A stretch of DNA of 64,000 bases, from contig JAUICM010000002.1 in NCBI GenBank assembly GCA_030427885.1, forward strand, positions 310,001 through 374,000, read 5' to 3'. The notes below the pieces were generated by a model that searched no databases, was not told the DNA's origin, and saw only the letters and a program-made list of their open reading frames with translations. The stretch is from Rhodothermia bacterium. GTDB lineage: Bacteria; Bacteroidota; Rhodothermia; Balneolales; Balneolaceae. The position numbers were made by a program, and so were the translations under genes. Below, one piece after another: positions 59,454 through 64,000 of this stretch (position 1 is its first letter; the number at the start of each line of letters is the position of its first letter).

Positions 59454-59903
59454 CTACTTTTGGCAAAAACCAGTAAAATAAGCCGTATTACTTTTATGCA
59501 TTGTTGTGAACCCGGATATTCTTCCTTCCTGAACCTGCACATACGTGATCACCTTTCCTCCCTTTATTACTGTGTATAGATTTTTTGTTTCTAAATCTTC
59601 AGGTACAAGTTCCATTTGTTTCTCTTTGTTCTGTTCTGAGAATTTTTTAAAACTTACATCCATTAAGCCCTGACTTACAAAAGCTTCCCTATATAAAGAG
59701 AACACCTCTTCGAACGATACTTCCCCTTCAGAAATGTGAACATCTTCACATAAATACTTATCTACGATTATTGGTAACTCTGTCTTTTCATGATCAAGAG
59801 ATGAAATAAATCTTTCAAGTAATTCGATATCACTTTCCTGAGATTTTCCTGTAAAAGGAATCAATGTTATTAATATTAAAATCAGGAGTTTCATCTCTAA
59901 CAT
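59454..59903 (-). CDS. Exported protein of unknown function
   Basis: A 149-aa protein with signal peptide (MKLLILILITLIPFTGKSQ from the second Met). The mature chain is helical at first (IELLERFISSLDHEKTELPIIVDKYLC) and then beta (NLYTVIKGGKVITYVQVQEGRISGF). One Cys near residue 51 and another near the end. The family is not recognised. The promoter region holds the 86-bp palindromic element at 59926-60011. Confidence 0.7.
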   Translation of the reverse strand: MLEMKLLILILITLIPFTGKSQESDIELLERFISSLDHEKTELPIIVDKYLCEDVHISEGEVSFEEVFSLYREAFVSQGLMDVSFKKFSEQNKEKQMELVPEDLETKNLYTVIKGGKVITYVQVQEGRISGFTTMHKSNTAYFTGFCQK

Positions 59904-59925
59904 TTATGATCATGAATTGTGTTCT

Positions 59926-60011
59926 GTCATTTCGAAGGAGCCTGTCGACTGAGAAATCTAAAAAGTTATATACCAACACTTTGCGGATTTCTCGCATCCG
60001 CTCGAAATGAC
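59926..60011. repeat. Dispersed palindromic element GTCATTTCGA type
   Basis: GTCATTTCGA (59926-59935) and TCGAAATGAC (60002-60011) are perfect ends, and GAGAAATC (59951-59958) pairs with GATTTCTC (59986-59993) inside. A third small pair GCGGAT/ATCCGC is nested near the right side. This form is a palindrome I know to be widespread in Bacteroidota genomes. It lies in the 130-bp spacer between the 149-aa and class I aminotransferase genes. Confidence 0.75.
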
Positions 60012-60032
60012 AATGAAAGCTGTGCAAAATAA

Positions 60033-61331
60033 TCAGCTGTCTAAATATTGGCGAATTGAATCTCGCAGGGTACCGAAAGTCTTTTTAAGCAAGTCTTCAT
60101 TCTCTTCTAACAGTGTGATCCTGAAACCTAGCAAATCAGAGCAAAAGGATGAGATCGGAACCACGCAAATACCAGTAGCTCCCAGCAGATAGTACACGAA
60201 ACGGGTATCCAGTGATACGCCTTGCACCCATTCTTCTACTTGTGCTTTTACTTTAGGGTTAATGATCTCGAGTTTCTGATACACATTAAGAGTTCCCTTT
60301 TTAAAAACGATGGTATTGTAGAAGGCGCCATAGGTCGGGTTGAAGGTAAGCTCCGGAACTTCCTGCAGGGTCTCTGAGATAAATCTGCTTCGCCAGCCAA
60401 TCTTCTCGTTCAAATCCTTTCGATACGCTTCATATCTCGAATCTCCTAGTATCTTCGGAATGGCCATCTGTGGCAGGGTCGTTGAACACACCTCGATCAT
60501 CTTGGCATCATCCAGTGTCTTGCAAAGCCGGTCGAATTCTGAATCTTTGCCTCTGTTATAGCACTCGATCCAGCCGCAGCGTGCTCCCGGCCAGGGCAGT
60601 TCTTTTGAAATGCCTTTCATCGCAATTCCAGGAACATCTTTGATCACTTCAGATAGCCCATATGCCCTGGCTCCGTTGTAGGTGATCTGATTATAGATCT
60701 CATCCGATATCAGGAACAGATTATATTCTTTCGCCAGCTCCACGATCTCTTCCAATATATCTTTTGGATACACCATCCCGGTCGGGTTATCCGGGTTGAT
60801 CAGCAGGATCGCTACGATATTAGGATTGTACTTCACCTTATTACGAAGGTCATCCATATCCGGATACCAGTGATTATCAGGATCCAGCTTGTAGGTTAAT
60901 GGATGATGATTGGCATGCGCTGCTTCCGCTGATGAATGTGTAGAATAAGCCGGAGACGGACCAATTACCCGCGTTGTGGGCGCCAGGTAGTGATAGAGTG
61001 TTGCAATGGCATCTCCCAGTCCGTTAAAAAACAGAATATCATTGGGTGAGATCTGAGCACCCCCAAGAGCATTCGTTCGCTCGGCAAGAAACTCCCTGGT
61101 TTCCAGTTCCCCTTTGGAATCACAGTATCCATAAGATTTATCATCGAGGGTGAGGTTTGTTACGATCTTTTTGATCCATTCGGGTACTTTGGCGTTTTTC
61201 TGGATCGGGTCACCGATATTTTCCCATGAGATCTCCACCCCTTCCTTTTGAAGAAGCTTCGCCTTCTTTACGATCTCTCTGATCTCATAACTAAGTTCGT
61301 TAGCGCCGGCGCTAAGCAGTTTCTGTCTCAT
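60033..61331 (-). CDS. Class I/II PLP-dependent aminotransferase
   Basis: A 432-aa fold-type I aminotransferase. Key segments are the cofactor Asn in NPDNPTGMVYP, the Asp-x-x-Tyr-x-x-Ile region LISDEIYNQITYNG, and the Schiff-base Lys in MKGISKELPWPGARCGWIE with the substrate Arg downstream. The order and length agree with AlaA/AspC-like enzymes; substrate is not certain. It is the third transaminase-like gene of this block, on the same strand as the class IV enzyme but separated by the palindromic element and the exported protein gene. Confidence 0.9.
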   Translation of the reverse strand: MRQKLLSAGANELSYEIREIVKKAKLLQKEGVEISWENIGDPIQKNAKVPEWIKKIVTNLTLDDKSYGYCDSKGELETREFLAERTNALGGAQISPNDILFFNGLGDAIATLYHYLAPTTRVIGPSPAYSTHSSAEAAHANHHPLTYKLDPDNHWYPDMDDLRNKVKYNPNIVAILLINPDNPTGMVYPKDILEEIVELAKEYNLFLISDEIYNQITYNGARAYGLSEVIKDVPGIAMKGISKELPWPGARCGWIECYNRGKDSEFDRLCKTLDDAKMIEVCSTTLPQMAIPKILGDSRYEAYRKDLNEKIGWRSRFISETLQEVPELTFNPTYGAFYNTIVFKKGTLNVYQKLEIINPKVKAQVEEWVQGVSLDTRFVYYLLGATGICVVPISSFCSDLLGFRITLLEENEDLLKKTFGTLRDSIRQYLDS

Positions 61332-61346
61332 AAATGGTTGCGGGGC

Positions 61347-61838
61347 TTAACCTTCCCGACTGTTTGATTGATATTCAGGATGTGACGAAATAAACGCATT
61401 TAATGACTTAGCTGCTTGATGCTGAACTTTATTTTTTAAAAAACCTGACCATCCTAAAAGTAAACCCGGGATCCCCAGTGCCTGCTTCGACCAATCCCAG
61501 AAATTGAACGAGTCCACATGTTCGATGATCTTACCCTCTTTGAACACAAACCGTGCATTGATCTTATTGACCACTTTCCTCTTGGTCGCTGAGAATGTAT
61601 AGGTAGCCTCCCAGTAAGCACTCCCTTTTCCATCATTGGCTTTTATATCTGTAAATATGAGTTCCAGATCTTTCCCGTTCTGGCAAAGCATATGCCACAT
61701 GGCTTGAATTTGTAGACCTTTCAGCTCAAATACCTCGTCCCTGAAGGTAGCTTCTTCAGCGTAGAAACTGTTCATAGTCTTGTAGTCCCGCTTACTGAAC
61801 GCGGAATAGAATTCGGATATAATCTCTTCGTTATACAT
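61347..61838 (-). CDS. NTF2-like (SnoaL-type) protein
   Basis: A 163-aa nuclear-transport-factor-2 fold protein. It begins NEEIISEFYSAFSKRDYKTMNSFYAEEATFRDEVF, the standard NTF2 helix-strand start, and carries ARFVFKEGKIIEHVDSFNFWDWSKQA, a typical SnoaL end. The C-terminal extension is basic. Function is unknown; such proteins bind small hydrophobic ligands. 15 nt separate it from the symporter upstream and 15 nt from the aminotransferase downstream, so it is part of a symporter-NTF2-aminotransferase transcript. Confidence 0.88.
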   Translation of the reverse strand: MYNEEIISEFYSAFSKRDYKTMNSFYAEEATFRDEVFELKGLQIQAMWHMLCQNGKDLELIFTDIKANDGKGSAYWEATYTFSATKRKVVNKINARFVFKEGKIIEHVDSFNFWDWSKQALGIPGLLLGWSGFLKNKVQHQAAKSLNAFISSHPEYQSNSREG

Positions 61839-61853
61839 ACCATTACCTGTTAT

Positions 61854-63392
61854 TTACGCTGCTTTTCTGATCCTGGCGCTGATCATTCCAGTGCTTATTA
61901 CCACAACACTTCCAACTAACGTATACAGTGGCCAGGCTATTATCAAACCTTCGCCCGGTAAAATATTCTGAACCGGACCATTCACCATAAACAGTAATGT
62001 TATCATTCCACAAAGGAAGCCGATCACAGCATCTTTTGATCCTGGGTATTTGAAGAACATTCCAAGCAGAAAGCTTCCCAGTAGTCCACCATAGGTATAT
62101 GAGGCAATGCCCAAGCCCAGTTCCACAACTGTTGGCCTTTGTCCCTCCTGCAACTGCAGAACGGCAAACAGGAAGGCTGAGCCTGTCAGTATCACTCCCC
62201 ATATCAGGGTAATAATGCGCGAAGCCTTAAGATCCTGTTCAGGAGTATTATTCTTACCGAAGTAGGGTTTATACAGGTCAAAGTTGGTAGCTGATGCCAG
62301 AGAGTTCAGAGAAGAACTCAGGCTGCTCATGGCTGCCGCAAATAGAGCCGCGACGATCAGCCCTGAAATGCCACCTGGAAGTTGTTCGACGATAAATTTA
62401 GCAAATATTTCATCCGTGGTGGCCAGGCCCAATCCTTCAGCACTCATTCCGTTATAAAAAGCATAGAGCATTAACCCTATGCAGAGAAATAAACCAAATT
62501 GAAGAATGACAACCCCTCCACTCCAGATCAGGGCTTTTTGTCCCGACTTCAGATTTCCTGTTGCCAACACCCGTTGTACCAACAACTGATCTGTTCCATG
62601 GGACGCCAGAGTGAACACAGCCCCTCCAATCAAGGCAGTGAAGAATGTGTAGGGCTGAGCTATGAATTCTTTGAATGACAAGTCGAATCCCAAACGAAAT
62701 ATCTGAAGCTTATGATCCGGGCTTGCAATGGCAAGCACATCTGACCAGCCTCCCGGTATTTTATTCAATAGAATGATCATGGCTAATACTGCCCCTCCCA
62801 GATATACTCCCAACTGAACCACATCCATCCAGACCACTGCTTTAATCCCACCAAAAAAAGTATACACCAAAGTAATTCCGGCAATCAAAGCAATGGAGAG
62901 CATATATAGCTCCAGGTCGCCCCAACCGGTAAATGCTCCTCCTAAGCGTAGGATGATAGCCAGTGGAATAGCAGTTGCAAACAACCGAACACCATCAGCC
63001 AGCAAACGGGTGATCATGAAGGTAGTACTGGTCACATTTCGCATAACCGGACCAAACCTACGTTCTAAAAACTGATATGCGGTATACATCTCCCCGTCAT
63101 AATATTTAGGCAGGAAGAACAGAGCCACAAACACCCGTCCGATGAAATATCCGATCGTAATTTGAAGAAAAGTCAGGTTTCCACCATAGGCCACGGCAGG
63201 AATACTAATAAAAGTCAGCGTGCTGGTTTCTGTTGCTACAATTGAGAATAGCACAGCCCACCAGGGAATACCATCACCACCAAGAAAATAATCTTTGGTA
63301 GAATTTTGTTTACCTGAGGCTTTTAGTCCAAATACCGCTACTCCAACGAGGTACAGAACAAGAACGATGTAGTCTGTGATTCCAAATTGCAT
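61854..63392 (-). CDS. Sodium:solute symporter (SSS family)
   Basis: A 512-aa transporter with about 13 membrane helices. Marks include KDYFLGGDGIPWWAVLFSIVATETS (unwound helix of the first repeat), GRVFVALFFLPKYYDGEMYTAYQFLERRFG, and the second-repeat LIVAALFAAAMSSLSSSLNSLASA, the SSS signature with the Na+-site serines. The family includes sialic acid, proline and glucose carriers; the substrate here is not evident. First gene of the symporter-NTF2-aminotransferase transcript. Upstream region contains the 14-bp tandem repeats. Confidence 0.93.
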   Translation of the reverse strand: MQFGITDYIVLVLYLVGVAVFGLKASGKQNSTKDYFLGGDGIPWWAVLFSIVATETSTLTFISIPAVAYGGNLTFLQITIGYFIGRVFVALFFLPKYYDGEMYTAYQFLERRFGPVMRNVTSTTFMITRLLADGVRLFATAIPLAIILRLGGAFTGWGDLELYMLSIALIAGITLVYTFFGGIKAVVWMDVVQLGVYLGGAVLAMIILLNKIPGGWSDVLAIASPDHKLQIFRLGFDLSFKEFIAQPYTFFTALIGGAVFTLASHGTDQLLVQRVLATGNLKSGQKALIWSGGVVILQFGLFLCIGLMLYAFYNGMSAEGLGLATTDEIFAKFIVEQLPGGISGLIVAALFAAAMSSLSSSLNSLASATNFDLYKPYFGKNNTPEQDLKASRIITLIWGVILTGSAFLFAVLQLQEGQRPTVVELGLGIASYTYGGLLGSFLLGMFFKYPGSKDAVIGFLCGMITLLFMVNGPVQNILPGEGLIIAWPLYTLVGSVVVISTGMISARIRKAA

Positions 63393-63440
63393 TCGATGAA
63401 GAAATGACTTTGGGCGATCAATTGAAAGGGTTGAGTGAAA

Positions 63441-63496
63441 GTAGAGAGTTGAGAGTAGAGAGTTGAGAGTAGAGAGTTGAAAGTAGAGAGTTGAGA
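63441..63496 (+). repeat. Tandem array of four 14-bp units
   Basis: GTAGAGAGTTGAGA at 63441, 63455, 63469 (one change, ...GAAA) and 63483. The array is uninterrupted. It lies between the symporter start and the rdgB stop and is an expanded form of the word repeats. Length variation between strains is expected. Confidence 0.85.
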
Positions 63497-63514
63497 GTTG
63501 GTAAGAGAAGTTAA

Positions 63515-63592
63515 GTCATACTGATCCGCCGACTGGCGGAGAAGGATCTGGCCGGTTCAACGATTAGGTCCTTCGCTTTCGCTCAGGATGAC
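63515..63592. repeat. Dispersed palindromic element GTCATNCTGA type
   Basis: Ends GTCATACTGA and (reverse complement) GTCATCCTGA. Inside are TCCGCC-GACT-GGCGGA and the words GAAGGATC / GGTCCTTC. Known in Bacteroidota as a widespread palindrome of the GTCATCCTGAGCGAAG class. It sits between the 14-bp array and the rdgB stop. Confidence 0.7.
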
Positions 63593-63607
63593 TGCCTGGT
63601 TCTACCT

Positions 63608-64000
63608 TCACTTATTCAAAAATTCAATAAACTTCTGAACGGCTCTTCCCCGGTGGCTGATCTCATTCTTGATCTCTGAACTTAACTCTGCGAAGGTTTG
63701 ATCATAGCCTTCAGGCTTAAAAACCGGATCGTAGCCAAAGCCTTTATCGCCTCTTTGTTCGGTGAGGATTTCACCATTACAAACTCCATGAAACAGATTT
63801 TCATCTTCGGAAGTCACCAGCGCAACCACTGTTCTGAACCGGGCACTTCGTTCTTTCTCTCCTTCAAGCTCTGTCAATATCTTCAACACATTATCCTGAT
63901 AAGTTACATTCTCGCCTGCATATCGTGCTGAGTATACTCCCGGAGCACCATCCAAAGCATCCACTTCCAGGCCGGTATCATCCGAGAGTGATGGCAGTCC
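63608..64000 (-). CDS. rdgB: RdgB/HAM1 non-canonical purine NTP pyrophosphatase, 5' end outside window
   Basis: Open for 131 codons from the window edge ([21 protein letters not shown]) to TAA at 63608. The (S)[23 protein letters not shown] block is the Mg2+/substrate motif of the HAM1/RdgB family, and [11 protein letters not shown] and ISHRGRA are the other two hallmark segments, all in correct order. The N-terminal about 70 residues are missing at the edge. It cleans XTP/dITP from the nucleotide pool. The downstream side carries palindromic and tandem repeats. Confidence 0.95.
   Translation of the reverse strand, partial: GLPSLSDDTGLEVDALDGAPGVYSARYAGENVTYQDNVLKILTELEGEKERSARFRTVVALVTSEDENLFHGVCNGEILTEQRGDKGFGYDPVFKPEGYDQTFAELSSEIKNEISHRGRAVQKFIEFLNK

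Noticed and set aside
63441-63496. CRISPR-like short repeats
   Set aside because: The 14-bp units are directly abutting without spacers; it is a simple tandem repeat.
1-64000. tRNA or rRNA genes
   Set aside because: No cloverleaf with CCA-type end or rRNA motif was recognised in any spacer. A covariance search could still find a cryptic one.

Overview
The window looks like ordinary chromosome from a heterotrophic member of the Bacteroidota/Rhodothermota group, most likely Balneolaceae (Balneola/Gracilimonas-like). That placement is inference. It rests on many SusD-free but Bacteroidota-style exported proteins (6-bladed propeller, DUF6265, M56-TonB fusion), DUF4199 and propeller-type sensor kinases, separate secD and secF, and a FadN-type beta-oxidation protein. 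No phage, CRISPR array, rRNA or tRNA was found.

Layout. 1-7.2 kb: a partial FeS photolyase, a BlaI/BlaR1-like repressor and sensor-protease pair with a strong operator-like dyad, a propeller protein, a 59-aa PspC protein and small envelope proteins. 7.2-13.4 kb: a minus-strand fatty-acid degradation operon (acyl-CoA ligase, FadN-like dehydrogenase/hydratase, thiolase, DECR1-type 2,4-dienoyl-CoA reductase). 13.5-19.2 kb: thioesterase, PLP decarboxylase, GNAT, propionyl-CoA carboxylase beta subunit and a 590-aa acidic protein of unknown function. 19.4-27.6 kb: ABC ATPase, M29 aminopeptidase, then a string of small accessory genes (LuxR, DUF4199, DUF1801, AraC, DUF6265, three VOC genes, BASS transporter). 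27.7-32.1 kb: AAC(6')-like acetyltransferase, M14 peptidase, GH43 lipoprotein. 32.2-39.3 kb: a protein-quality block (ClpB, HtrA, Hsp20) around three tandem paralogous lipoproteins and a Cys-rich protein. 39.5-50.9 kb: class II DAHP synthase, response-regulator/adenylate cyclase, UvrA, and two histidine kinases with nearly identical phosphotransfer domains plus one NarL-type regulator. 51-56.1 kb: SecD, SecF, STAS protein, PurA. 56.1-57.6 kb: an island of three structured repeats around a DUF559 nuclease gene and an AT-rich 2H phosphoesterase gene. 57.6-64 kb: sulfotransferase and class IV aminotransferase pair, class I aminotransferase, NTF2-like protein, Na+/solute symporter and a partial RdgB.

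The most unusual feature is the 56.1-57.6 kb island. Its three repeats share end hairpins and an internal stem-TT-stem hairpin whose lower stem bases differ in each copy but stay perfectly paired. One repeat supplies the last codons and the stop of the DUF559 gene. A second genome-wide theme is a family of word-like AT-rich hairpins (TTGAGAGTT, AATTCTTAATTG, TTCAAAATT types) that sit directly after stop codons in at least nine places.
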